Part shown: positions 10,771 to 22,370 of the stretch, one piece after another
Position numbering within the stretch: position 1 is the stretch's first letter
How the letters are laid out: each line of letters opens with the position of its first letter
DNA from: Posidonia oceanica
Taxonomy: Eukaryota > Streptophyta > Magnoliopsida > Alismatales > Posidoniaceae
Direction of reading: 5' to 3'
DNA length: 64,000 nt
NCBI GenBank assembly: GCA_037176725.1
Contig: JAZBRS010000057.1
Location: forward strand, 86,883,501-86,947,500
Program-made: the position numbers and the translations under genes
The notes under the pieces: model-generated
The model's database searches: none
What the model was told of the DNA's origin: nothing
Seen by the model: only the letters and a program-made list of their open reading frames with translations

Positions 10771-11974
10771 CTAACCGATACGAGCCTTCTTCGCCTTCCT
10801 GGTGTCAGGGAACAGAGGTGCACCGGGTGGAATCTCGTTGATGGACCAGAGCCCCTGCACTTCAGTTATATAATCCGAGGAGCATCCTGAACCTTTGACA
10901 GGTGCGATGTCTGTGGACTGCACTCCATGTCGCATCAGGTCTGCTAGTTCTATTGTTGCCACAGTTGAGTTAAACGGGTAAGGCTGGAGAAGCTTAGGCG
11001 CTATGCTGTCAATAAAGGCACCCTGCTGAAATCCGAACTGCCGCATAACCCAGATAGGATGATATTCGACTCCCCTGGTGAGTCTTGGCAGCACGACTAG
11101 TTGCGTGTTGTGAGCGCTAAAGAGTGGATGATGCGCCAGGTTACTGTATCATCAGTTAGTTGTGACAGCTTCTCATATTCTTCGCGGACACTCTTGATGG
11201 TCTTGGCATGGCCGCTAACGTAGTATGTCTCAAATGCTTGCTTCTGGGGCCGCAGAATGTCTAACTCCAGATGTCCGGCCAGCCAAACCTGTACTAAGGA
11301 TCTGCAGCCGTGGAAGTGGCGGCAGCGGTGTGAGATACGGTCCAGTCCCTGATATGTCTGTGCTAGGACCACCGGCGCTAGGTCTATCTGCCGGGTTGCC
11401 ACAGCAAGGGCAATCTCTGCTATTTCAATAGCGATCGTCAAACGGCCATGGTTGAATACCAGCTCACCTAAGAAACAGGTAACAAAACCCTAGAGCCATA
11501 GTTCATCTCCAAGTGCAGCACGCTTCTTGGCGACCTCATCAAAGTATTGCAGGCGGATTAGGGGCATGGCATCAGTGGGGCAGAGTAGCCTACGCTTGCA
11601 TTCGACAGTGGAGAGTCCCGTTAGCTGGCTCAGTGTTGCAAGGTATCCATCTCGCCTCATGAAAATGGCAGGTCCCATAAGTTTGGAGAAGCGGTAGATT
11701 CGGCGTACCTCCTCCAGTGTAGGTGTTAACTCTATCTTGCCGAAGCGGAAGACATGGTACGACGGCTTCCAAAACCTTGCAGCAGCGCAGAGAAGATGCC
11801 GACTGACTTCTACATCAGTAGCCTTTAAGAGCCTGGGGGGATGCCCCACAAGCTTAGCCTCTCGCGGTCATTGGCGGTGAGTTGGCCGATCCAGTCTTGG
11901 AGAACCTCGGAGCAGCGCGGTGGGGTAACTAACGTAGGGAAGCCCATTTTGCTAGCAAGGAGGGAGGAAGCAGG
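10771..11974 (-). pseudogene. Broken DUF7745-like ORF downstream of pol (element A)
   Basis: The reading starts at an ATG near 11952-11954 and proceeds through three frames. It shifts at a C/G run near 11840, meets a TAG near 11487, and shifts again near 11095. Recognisable parts are a segment with DRERLSLWGIP, then KPSYHVFRFGKIELTPTLEE (about 11780-11720), then GCRSLVQVWLAGHLELDI (about 11310-11250), then PIWVMRQFGFQQGAF. The phrase F-FG---L-PTLEE and the later W-- and RQ-GFQQ parts resemble the plant DUF7745 family, which I associate with extra ORFs of Ogre/Tat elements. It has the same orientation as pol. Its function is unknown. A PMD-family relationship is an alternative. Confidence 0.6.
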
Positions 11975-13442
11975 GGTGCTCGAGGGAAGCACGGGACAAA
12001 AAATCCAAGTACCTGAAATTAGAGTTGTTCATCAGTCTAGATCACATACAGGCTTGCAATACTGGCTATTAGAGAAAACAGATGCACATATCGAAGCAGA
12101 TCAGAGAAACAGATGCACATCTTGAAGCAGACAAAGCAGTTCTTTATGTTGTAGCTAACAATCAGACCACGGAAATTAAACACATTCAGCTATGCAAAAA
12201 AGGGGGGCTTCGCCTGCACAGGGCGAAGTCACAAAAGGGGTACGCTTGCCCTCGTCCATATGGAGCGGGGGAGCAAGCAAAAGGGGCCTCGTCCATCCAG
12301 AGCGGGGCTGCATCGTGGTCCAGGGTGGTGCCTGACTACGCAAGCCCGACGGCTCGTGAGGGACCTCAAGCTGCCAAGGCTATTCTACTGTCTCCGAGGT
12401 AGCTGCCTTGTCTCTGGTTGCTGAGATACTCTTTGAACTATTGCACTGACCATGGTAACTGCTCTGAGGCTTGAAGGCGATCAACCTGCCCTGATGAGAG
12501 TACTGTCCCAGCACCGAGCTGAGCCTTGCAGAGTGGGAGGAAAAGGGGCGAGAGGGGCAAATTGATGACTGATAGATGCATGCATGATCTATACCAAATT
12601 CCTATTGCCCTCAGCATATGGAGTGCTTGATGCCTGCTTCAAAGGAAAGGAGTGGTCTCTGATTCATCGGACTCTACTCAGACTCCTAACTATTGGTGGC
12701 ACTCTGAAATGGGTGATGATTTTAAATGTTAAGGTGGTGGTAAGGTGAGGACAGGCTTCGTGCCAGACTCTCGAGGACCCATACCCACTCTTTTCATCAT
12801 TCATTTTCTTTTACTCCCACATAGGTGTGTAGGCTTCCCCATCCTTGACTTGGAGGTAAAAAGCGCCTTGTTTAAGGCAAGGGAGTTGTTGCTGGACAAG
12901 GGTGGCTAAATCCTGTGAAATTTGAGGGTTCCCCAGGCACGGACTTCGACTCCTCTCCAAGGAAAGCAAGACGGATAGGATCACGCTGCTTGCCTTTATC
13001 TCTAGGGCTAACTTCTGTCTTCGCCTTCTATCTTCTTCCTTTTTTTTTGTACCCAGACTTGGACATGAATATTTTTTAGCTCACACTCTCTCACACCCTA
13101 GCATTTTATCTCCTTCAGGAGGTGTAAGTCCTAGGGGGGTCTAGACACTTCGTCGTTCCTCACTGTAGGGTGGCTCGTTCACTGGTTAAAGAAACTAAGT
13201 AGTATCGAGTGAGGTAGAGTAGACTCCTTCTAGTGCAGGTAAGCATTTCCGATTTCATCACCGGGATATGATTACAATGTACATGATGTATTTACATTTC
13301 TCTGATAAATAAACATGACTTAAAATGCATGCGAAAGTAAAATGCAAGAGAAGGGGGGAAAGGGGCTCTGTAAGGTAACAGCAGCGGGCTACTAGTAGTA
13401 CTTCTTGAGGTAGCACGTGTTGACTGGTTCTGATTGTTCAAC
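11975..13442. other. Intergenic part of element A between extra ORF and integrase
   Basis: No convincing coding sequence was seen. It includes a short A-rich stretch (12100-12200), a passage with CCTCGTCCAT(A/C) repeated (12240-12310), and TC-rich sequence near 13020-13060. It is probably the spacer of the element. Confidence 0.45.
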
Positions 13443-13790
13443 CTAGTCCATGTTTTCCAAGACTACGGTGCCGCCGGAGAAGACCCGCTTGATCAGAAAA
13501 GGGTCGCGCCAGTTGGGCCGGAATTTGCCTCGGCCGTCTGGTAGGTGGATGGCTCGAAGGACCATATCCCCTGGATGGAAGCTTCGGGGCCTAACCTTCT
13601 TCTGATATGCTCTGGCCGATCGCTTCTGGTAACACTGAGCATGATGCATGGCTTGTAGCCTATGCTCGTCAATCAGATTCAGTTGGATGCAGCAGTCTTT
13701 GACCCATTCTGCTTCCTCTAGCTCAACTTCTCGTAGGATCCGCAGTGAGGGGATCTCTACTTCAAGAGGCAGTACCACTTCCATGCCTTA
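13443..13790 (-). pseudogene. Integrase C-terminal remnant (element A)
   Basis: The minus-strand ORF contains VLPLEVEIPSLR, LNLIDEHRLQAMHHAQ, KKVRPRSFHPGDMVLR and GKFRPNWRDPFLIKRVFSGG. This is the region after the catalytic core in Tat integrases, ending with the RPNW-GPF/Y-like fold. The zinc finger and the D,D,E core are absent. Upstream it is joined directly, in a different frame, to the reverse transcriptase at about 13790, so the intervening roughly 3 kb of pol (RT active site, both RNase H domains, most of integrase) has been deleted. Confidence 0.85.
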
Positions 13791-15425
13791 CACCAGCATT
13801 CTTCAGCCCGAACGGCATGACTTGGTAGCAGAAGACTCCCCAAGGGGTGATGAATGAAGTCTTTTCCATGTCTTCTTCTGCCATTTTGATCTGATTGTAT
13901 CCAGAAAAGCCGTCCATGAAGGAGAGCATCTTGTGGCCCGATGTATTGTCGACTAGGACGTCAATGTGAGGCAATGGGAAGTCGTCCTTGGGACTTGCCT
14001 TGTTCAGGTCCCTATAGTCGATGCAAATCTGGACGCAGCCATCTTTCTTGAGCACAGGTACAATGTTTACCAGCCACTCAGGATAAAGGACGACCTTGAG
14101 GAAATTGACTCTGTGCTGTTTCATGATCTCTTCTTTGATCATAAGTAGCCACTGCGGTCGCCATTTTCTCAACTTCTGCTTTACTGGCTTGGCATCTGGG
14201 TCCAGGGATAGATTGTGCACCACTATCTCTATGTCAAGGCCGACCATATCTTCGTAACTCCAGGCGAAGACATCCGCATATTCTTTTAGGAATGCGATGA
14301 AATCTGCTCGAGCCTGAGGGGACAGCTGGGCACTGATGCAAGCTTCTCTGACTTCCTCAGCTGTGCCGATATTGACAACCTCTGTTTCTTCTTCAACGTG
14401 GAGGTTGGGGCCTTCTAGGATTCGTCGTAGGGCCGGAACTCGGGCATTGGTTCGTCAGTCTCATCCTCACCCATATCATCCTCCTCTCCATAAGCGATAA
14501 GTTCTGAGAGGATCTCTTTCTCAAAAGAAGGATTTGTGATGTCGAAAGAGTGTATATGTTCCGCTGCTTGGCCCTGGTGACGCTTCAGGATGGTCACGCT
14601 TACTCGAGTATTCTTGTAGCCTCGGTGCGCGACCTCCGTTCCGGCAACTTCTACTGTCTGCTCTGGCCTGACTGATTCTGCTGAGTGCTCTGCTGATTCT
14701 GCTGAGGGCCTTGCTGATTCTGCCATTGATACTCCTGATGGCCCTGCTACTGAGGTTGCTGACAATTCTGTTGCTGATTCTGCTTTCTGCTCTATTACTG
14801 CTGCTGCTTGGACTGCTAGTGCTTCCTCCTCTGAGTCTTCTAGTGTGCTCGTGGAGGGCACGCCGGACTGGCGGCTGATTTGGGCACTGCCGCTTGCTAC
14901 ACTGCCTAAGTGAGGCATGTGTTGCACAAACCACCTAGACCCGCTTTCTGGTTGGAGGGTAATGAGCTCATCTGGTCTAGGAGAGTTCGGTATTGCTGAA
15001 TCTTCTTCCAGGACCATGATAGAGGCATGGTCTTCTCGCAGGGGAGGGTCCGTAGCCACGGCTTTCCCTTTCCTTTCTGCGGCTTGGTGCTCTGCCAGGT
15101 CTTCTGCTATCGACTTGAGCTGTTCTTGATAAAGTAGCTCTAAGTTGGACATCCATGAATCGACCTGGGCTTCTATCGCCACTCCTTCCTCCTCATCTGA
15201 GGGTGAGTCGACGTAGTAGGCGCTGGGGGCCTGCGGCACTGGCCCGGCTGCAAGATGGATCGCTGCCCTTGGTATTTGCATGGTCTGACTCACGGGCGCA
15301 CCTGATAGCGGCAGCTTCGGCATGGGAGATCCAAACAGACTGGTCAATGGGGCCACAGACGGGTACGCTGCCAGGGACACTGTTGCAGTTAGAGAGCAGG
15401 AAGAGGTGCTCTTCTGAGGGCTCAA
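13791..15425 (-). pseudogene. Linker and truncated reverse transcriptase (element A)
   Basis: The first 336 codons (15425-14415) form a Ser/Ala/Glu-rich linker containing YKNTRVSVTILKRHQ and HSFDITNPSFEKEIL, matched almost phrase by phrase by element B (30104-29400). A frameshift and TAG follow near 14419. RT then begins with FAWSYEDMVGLDIEIVVHNL, CIDYRDLNKASPKDDFPLPH and SFMDGFSGYNQIK, and ends at VMPFGLKNAG, just before where the YxDD box should come. The catalytic YxDD is missing, so this cannot polymerise DNA. Confidence 0.88.
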
Positions 15426-15428
15426 GGG

Positions 15429-17072
15429 CTAGGAGACTATGATGCTCAATTGGTCCTCTGCATCTGATGGTGACTGTGAGAGTGCGGCCTCTGACGCCAT
15501 GGGGTCCTGCCATGAGAGTTGCTGTTTTACGGTAGGAGGACGTGAAGCGGACTGCACCGGCTGCATTCTCGGTGATGCGGCTGTTGAAGTGGGCCGAGTC
15601 GCGCTGCTGACTGAGTTGATTGACTGTCCCTCTAGAGAAAGTGACAGCGGTATTGATGCGACTGCGACCGCAGGTAGCTTGCCTGATTGTGCCAGAAGGA
15701 GTGTCTCTGACTTCTGAGCTGCTGCTGCTGCCTGTGCTTGTAATGCGGATGTGGCTGTAGGAATGTTAGAGCTTGTCAATTCTGCCACAGAGTCTGCTGA
15801 TTTGTCTACTGTATCTGCTGAAGGAAGAGCCAAACAAACTGACCAGGGCGCTTCCGTGTTGATCAGAGCCTTACTGCCAGTTGGGACTGCCTCTGTTGTG
15901 CCAGACTGCTCATCATCCGAGTAGTAGTCCTCAATGCAGACCCAATCTTCTGTTGGCACCGTAACTTGATTATCAGTTGATCCCAGAACTCCTGCACTAG
16001 TGAAGTTAGTGAGGTCACTGGCGATGGCAGGTTCCTGATCCTTCATTTGGAAGCAGTGATCTTCGCTGGGCTTGGGCACATAACTGAGGCCTTCAGATTT
16101 CTTCCGCTCCGCCGCTACGATCGGCTCTGCGATCCCCTGGTCGTGACGCCCGAGCAGTGTACCCTTTATGTAACCCCACCTGTGACATACATTCTCGACC
16201 ATTCGAAAGGGGCTGTTGTGAACGGCCAAGGAGTTGGCACGTTCAAGATCAGGAATGAAGTTAACTGGCTTGCACCGATTAACGCGATACAAGGCTTCGG
16301 AAGTCTCGGGGTCAAACGGGATAGCTTGTGAAGAGACGGGGGAGACTGCCTCGATCCGATCCTTTTCAAAGTTCTTCGCCATGACGACAATGACATCATC
16401 ATCGTGACAGTACTTTATCATTCGATGGAGGGTCGAGGGAAGGACCTGATGCTTGTGGAGCCAAGGGCGCGCAAGTAGGAGATTGAAGTTCGGCTTCAAG
16501 TCGACGACATAGAATTCTACATCGAAAACGATCGGGCCAATAGCAAGAGGAATAATCAGGATCCCCAGAGCGTCATGGTGGGTGTTGTCAAAAGTTGTCA
16601 TTCCCTTCACGGCTGGCGTGATGTCCTCGGCTTTGAATCCGAGCTTGGTTGCAGTACGCAAGGGGCAGATGTTTAGGCCTGACCCGTTATCAACCAGTGT
16701 TAGGGGAATGCGAAAGTTTTTGAACTGAACCGTGACGAACAGGGGTTGATTGTGATTAATCCCCACTGGAGGCAGCTCATCACTTGTAAAAGAGATGACC
16801 TGGGGCTCCACAATCATCCCTACCATGCTTTCCAAGGCCGAAGGCTCAATAGATTGGGACACACGGGCAGCCTGGAACACGCGAAGAAAAGCCTCGCGGT
16901 GTTCGGCAGAGGTGTGGATTAGGTCCCAAATGGAAATGTCGGCTTTGACCTTCTTAAGTTGGGAGGTTATGTCTGCTTTGGGTTGGTTTTTCTTGGCAGC
17001 AGGAGGGGTTGTTTTGGCAAGCTCTAAAGGGGTAGTGGCGGGAGATTGGGCCGCTACAGGTTGGGCAGGGAT
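15429..17072 (-). pseudogene. Aspartic protease region (element A)
   Basis: An open stretch of 483 codons (16880-15429) contains the retropepsin active site as LVDNGSGLNICPL, preceded by HNQPLFVTVQFKNFRIPL and followed by GPIVFDVEFYVVDLKPNFNL and LLARPWLHKHQ. The DNGS variant is usual in Tat/Ogre-type proteases. Upstream, ADISIWDLIHTSAEHREAFL (about 16960-16900) is the helix that typically precedes the protease in this lineage. Downstream is a low-complexity Ser/Thr/Ala/Gln tail leading to the linker. It would process the Gag-Pol polyprotein. The frame upstream is closed by a TAA near 17073. Confidence 0.88.
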
Positions 17073-20047
17073 TTAGCTTGCTACAGGTTGGTTTGAGGCT
17101 GGGTCTGCTATGGGTTGGTTAGAGGGTGGGGGCATAGTAGGTTCAGGGTGATTTGACCTAATGGCTGGTGCTAGGGGTCTGTAGACCCTCCCCGATCGCG
17201 TTACTTCCACGCACATTTCTGTGGCGTAGCTGTAAGGGACGCGATTGGTGTCCAGCATTAAATCAATAACCACTAGAGTACGTGCTGCGAGCATAGGAGG
17301 GGTTACAGGGGGACCTACTAGGTATTGAGGTCTATCTAAATGGTAAGGTTGTTGGGGTGGGAAGGCAGGGGCTGACTGAGGTCTGCCTTGAAGATGTATG
17401 GGGGATTCTAGCTGAAGTCACCCTAAGAGGTGGACAGGGGATCTAGGCTGGGCTTTAGCTAGGAGGTGTACAGGGGGTTGAGCCTGAGGAGGCACAGCAG
17501 GGGGTGCGAAGGGGCGCTCCGGCTTGGCGCGCGGTCAGATCATGTGAACTCCCGACTTGGAGCCGGCAACTGCCGCGAGATAGAGATTGATAGGGAAAGG
17601 CTCAGAGATATCGGAAATAAGATCAGAAGGGTCTACAACAGAGGTAGTAGGCCCAGAAGGAAAGACGGAATGAATGCCTGAGGTTCCTACCCCTCCCGGA
17701 TAAGTGTGTTCCGGTAGAGGTTGGTGGATGATGCTAGAATGAGGGGGAACAGCTGAATGTGCAGATGCATGTGTGTGTGCTTGAGTGGATGCCTCGTGTG
17801 TGTCAATCACAATCGTTACCGATTCGATTAGATCCTGAATAGCGTTCCGTAGGGAGTAGTAATTGTCTGTTGAATGTCCGAGGCTTCGATGGAAATTGCA
17901 GAAGAGGTTCGCCTTAAACCAATGTGGCAAAGGATTTGGGGGCGGGCGAACCTCCGGGAACTTCAGGAGCGATGCAACCTTCGGCAAGATGACCGTGAGT
18001 GGTTCCACCTGTGGGGCGAATTTTCGCTTCTCAATGGGTGGCCTTCTTTGCCTCTAGTATGAGCCTTGCTGAACCGGTGCGGCAGGGTAGACCGGTCTAG
18101 CGGTGGTTGTGATCTATGGTGTGGGTGGATTCCTAGGTGCAGGAGCATACTCCATTTGGGCTGGGGCAGGTCGGGATGGCAAGTGGACAGGCACAGCAGG
18201 AGAATCGACGAACGCAACAGTGGTTTTCGGTGAGTCCTTCTTCTTTGGACGGTTGTTACTACTGCCGCTGTTGTTGTTGGAAGCGCTGCTATTGGCACTG
18301 TTACTGCTGATCGTGGCCTGCTTAGCGAACGCAGAGAGAGCCGGGAAGTTGCCACTCCGCCAAGAACTCTCCATGCGCGCTCCAGCTCGGATAAGTGCTG
18401 CAAAAGTAGTGACTGGCTGGATGCTAAGCAAAGCTCCAAGAGATGGCTGCGCCCCTTTGATAACGATCTCAATGATTCCTCGTCAGAGGGTCTATCTCGG
18501 ACCTGTGAAGCAAGGGCGCGCCAGCGGCCGACGTACTCCCCGAACAGCTTGCCAGAATTCTACTTAATTGCGATCAAGTCCGCCCGCTTTGGGACTAGAT
18601 CGAGGTTGAAGGAGTACTGTTCCAGGAACGCCTGACTGAGGTTGTTCCAAGTCTTGATGGCTGACATATCAAGCGATGTGAATCACTTTTGTGCCGGCCC
18701 GGTGAAGCTCTACTGGAACAGGTGGATCAACAACCTCTCGTCAGCCTGAAGCTGAGCGAGATCACCGCAATACGCCTTCAGGTGTGCTACGGGACAGCCC
18801 CTACCATTGTATTTCTCGAAGTCCGGGATTTTGAAATTCGGAGGGAGTACCGCCTCTGGAAAGCAGCAGAGGTCCCGAAATTGGTAGGTCTGGTGCTCAG
18901 TACCCTGCACTAGTCGTAGTGCCTTCTCCAAGATGTCCATCCGGTTGTTAATGGGGTCTGGATTTGCTGCCATAGTGAGCACATACGCCGAATGGGTCGC
19001 ACCTAAGTGCTCCTCCGGATCTACCATAGCGTCACCTAGTGGAGCAACGGGATGGCCGACATATCCGTACTGGGGAACTATGTATGCAGGGATGAATGCA
19101 GGGTTCTGGGCCTGATGCAAGGGAGGAGGGTAGAGGACATGCTGTGCCGTGGGAGGGGTAGGATGCTGGAGCACCAGTTGCTGTACAGGCAGGGTGCCAG
19201 ACAGCGAGCCAGTGGAGTACTGGGCTCCAGCCAGCCCAAAGGACTGACCATTAGGGGGAAGAGGAGCATGCTGTGCTAAGTGCTGTGCAGAAGGAGGCGG
19301 TAAACGGGCCCCCATCGTCGGAACCGTGAGCAGTTGAGACGATGGTTGAGGCGGAGGTGTGGAGGTAGATGCATGAAATGCAGGAACTGGCCTCAAAGGA
19401 ACCTCAGGAGTGATAGGAGTACATGAGGGACAAACCGATAGAGCCATGCCCTACAGTCTCTGGGCAAGCTCCATCAGGTACTGGTACTGAGCTTCAGGCG
19501 TTCCGTCAGTAGGAACGCTGAAGTGCAGTGCTGGCGAGGATTGAGAGGCAAATGGCACGGACACAGACTGTCCGAGAGGAGTAGGCGCTATAGCAAAAGT
19601 CGCAGCAGCGGTAGGAGGGATGTCAAAGGCGACGTATCCCTGGGAAGGAGGGGGCAATGGCGTCTCCGAAACACGAGTAACGGTCATCAAGATAGACTCG
19701 GCGACCGGATCCAGAGGAAGAGATGCTTGCCACTATCCCAGGACATACTGAGATCCTAGAGGCGTCAGGAGAGGAAACCCTAGCGTCGGAGGGGGAACAA
19801 GAGGGGCAGAAGGAGCAACCGGAGGGGCCGGAGCGGAAACACCCTCCGTGACAGGAGTGAAGAGAGGCTCACTGACGTACTGGGCCATTGCTGACCTAGA
19901 GCGTGTGAGAATAGGGCTGCGATGGGTATGCAAACGGCGATTCCTAATAGGAGCTATCGTCGCAAAGGCAGATAGCTCAGAAGGGGAATGGTTGCGAACA
20001 AGGTCGCAAAAGGGTGTCAGAAAGGGACGGTATTCAAGCTCCAGCAA
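17073..20047 (-). pseudogene. Gag (element A), several stops
   Basis: The N-terminal part is proline-rich (20047-19100). The capsid-like core starts with PPNFKIPDFEKYNGRGCPVA and HLKAYCGDLAQLQADERLLI (about 18850-18720) and continues, across stops, with GPAQK and WNNLSQAFLEQYSFNLDLVP (about 18690-18600). The nucleocapsid-like motif is CNFHRSLGHSTDNYYSL (about 17910-17860), a C-x2-H-type variant seen in Tat gag. The tail ends with TRSGRVYRPLAPAIR, which aligns with element B TQSGRVYRPVAAAAR. In-frame TAG codons are at about 19733 and 19448. Further stops and a frameshift lie at 18710-18000. It would form the virus-like particle. Confidence 0.8.
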
Positions 20048-21197
20048 GGGGAACTCGCTTACCGATCACTGCTGACACAAACAGAGACAAGCAAGGATTA
20101 GAGACTGAAAGACAGATGCAAATGAGTTTAGTTAGATGGCATGAATGATATGTATACTTTCTAGTATGCCCTCCTCACCTATCTAGTGTATCCTAGTAGG
20201 TGGTCTACTTCGGGTATCCCCAGGTGTACGGGTCACCGACTCAGGTCAGAAAAAGTAGGCTCCCTGTTGAACTCCTAGCCAAAACTGAGGAAATAACAGG
20301 GTGGTGCGTTGGTGGCTCTGACCCCGCCAAAGCGTGGGCAGTACACTCCACTACACCGACACGACCCCTGGACAAAGGGGGGACAGACCGACTGACTTGA
20401 CCTACACCAAAAGCGGTGGAACAAGGGGTCGGGACCATCCTTCGCAAACTAGTAGGTAGACTCAGAGGAGAAGAATGCATGCCCTATATGATGCTTATGC
20501 GAATGCTTAAAGTTTTTTATCTTGCACATTTTATTAGACCAAGGGGGTGCAAGATTGTTTGAAGTCTCTAGTTGCTCCTAGAAGTTCTTTTTACTTGCCA
20601 TTTTTAATTAACCACAGGGAGAGCAAACAGTCTCTACTATCCTAGGCATGGCATGTGCGAAAGGGAAGAAAATCAGTCAAATATGGCAAACAAACAGCAT
20701 ACAACATAGCAAAAGGCAAGTGCATGGCATGTGCGAGTGTTCGTGAGCATAATAGTGAAGAAAAAGCATTCATCATGTCAAAAGGCATATATACACAGGG
20801 CATGTGCGTGCGTAATGACATAGCAAATGTGTAAAAGAAAGCATTCATCATTCAAAAAGCATGCATTGTTGCCAAACAAGTATGTAGACATGCGTTGTGC
20901 GGGAAATAGAGCAATAATAAGTAAGCAAGATAAAGAAAGTAAAGACAGGTAAGCTGCAAAGCAAATAAGAGAAGAAGCAAGGAAATAAGCAAGTAAACAA
21001 GCAACAGAGGCAAAGTAGAGCTAGATAGAGCACAAACCAAGGCAAAGGAGGTGCAAAACCTAAGCGGAGTAGCCACTAGGCGATTCGCTAGGAGTTTACA
21101 CAGAAAAGCGAGCAAAACAGGCAAAAGAGGCGCAAAGACTAGCAAAACTGCAAAAGCAAGCAAGCGAAAAGCCAAAAGTGAAAGCCAGAGTCTGGCA
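20048..21197 (-). other. Leader of element A
   Basis: Between primer site and gag there is 1.15 kb without a recognisable gene. It contains two related short segments (20515-20640) with TTACTTGCCATTTT or TCTTGCACATTTT and a long A-rich stretch (20640-21180). Minus-strand ORFs here are hydrophobic, low-complexity readings of that stretch and have no domain. Confidence 0.5.
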
Positions 21198-21215
21198 TCC
21201 CCAGCAGAGTCGCCA
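21198..21215 (-). other. Primer-binding site of element A
   Basis: On the minus strand the 18-mer TGGCGACTCTGCTGGGGA lies one base inside the 5' LTR end (TG at 21217). It starts with TGG as expected for pairing with a tRNA CCA end. I recall nearly identical sites in Ogre-type elements assigned to tRNA-Arg. That tRNA identity is from memory and not verified here. Confidence 0.75.
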
Positions 21216-21929
21216 CTGTAGTAATCCCGGAGTTTAGATCGTTCATGCACACTGCCAGAAGCTCGCGTGCACCGATCGGAATCAGGCTCACTATAAGCAG
21301 CTATGTCCGAGGAGGAGGCTCAACTCGAAAACACTTATAACAGGGGAGAAAAGATAAGAAAAGAAGAAGATAAGACAATTCAGAGTCGCCACCGTGTCTA
21401 TTATCAGAAGACAAGGAAAATCGGGGGAAATGCATGAGTTAACACACAAAACCAAGCAAAAGATGCAATGCAAAGCAATGCAAAAGAAAACAAATGCAAA
21501 TGATATGACTCATGCCTAGGATAAGGGCAATATGGTCATTACGGGCCAAAAGATTGGGCAAGGACTCCTGTTACGTGCGGGGAAGGTGTTAGGCACCCCC
21601 GACATGCCCGAGAATCTGTCTTTCTAGGCTTACGCTCGCATATGCAGGGAAATGCAGGTTTGAATGCCTAAATGCCAATGAATGCTTGAATGAATGCTTA
21701 TAGGTGTGCTCTAAGTGGTGGGATGCAATGCAGGGAAGTAAACGTGCAGTCTAAGTGCTCAGCAACGCTGTCTGTGTTCCGAGCCGGTCGAAACCTGGCT
21801 CGTGAGAACTCCAAGCAGTAAGCATCACTGCCCTATATGCAAATGCAGACGGAAAAGTAAAACGGTGGTAAAACCAACCAATGCAGGCGACATGCAAGAG
21901 AAAACGGCGTAAAACACACGAAACAACAT

Positions 21930-22370
21930 GAGAAACAAGAGCGGCATACAAAACTATGCAAGAAAACGAGATCGGCATGCAAAACGGTGCAGGAAAACAA
22001 GGATGGCACGCAAAGCGGTGCAGAAAGCAAAGCGACACACGAAACGGTGCAGGAAAACAAAGACGACATGCAAAGCGGTGCAGAAAGCAAAGCGACATGC
22101 GAAACGGTGCCAAAGACAGAGCGGGCACGTGAAACAGTGCCAGAAAACAAAGCGGGCACGCAAAACGGTGCCAAAAATAGAGCAGACACGCGAAACGGTG
22201 CTAGAAAACAAGCGGGCACGCGAAATGGTGCCAAAAACAGAGCGAGCACGCGAAACGGTGCCAGAAAACAAGCGGGCATGCAAAACGGTGTCAAAAACAG
22301 AGCGGGCATGCGAAACGGTGCCAAAAGCAAAGCGGACATGCAAAACGGTGCCAAAACAAGCGAGATAAAG
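21930..22370. repeat. About 28-31-bp tandem array within the LTR
   Basis: About 14 units of the type GCGGGCACGCGAAACGGTGC plus AGAAAACAA. The array stays open in two plus-strand frames (21928-22368, 21987-22379) and two minus-strand frames, which is a consequence of its composition. The encoded Lys/Arg-rich or Cys/Phe-rich peptides match no domain I know. Confidence 0.85.
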
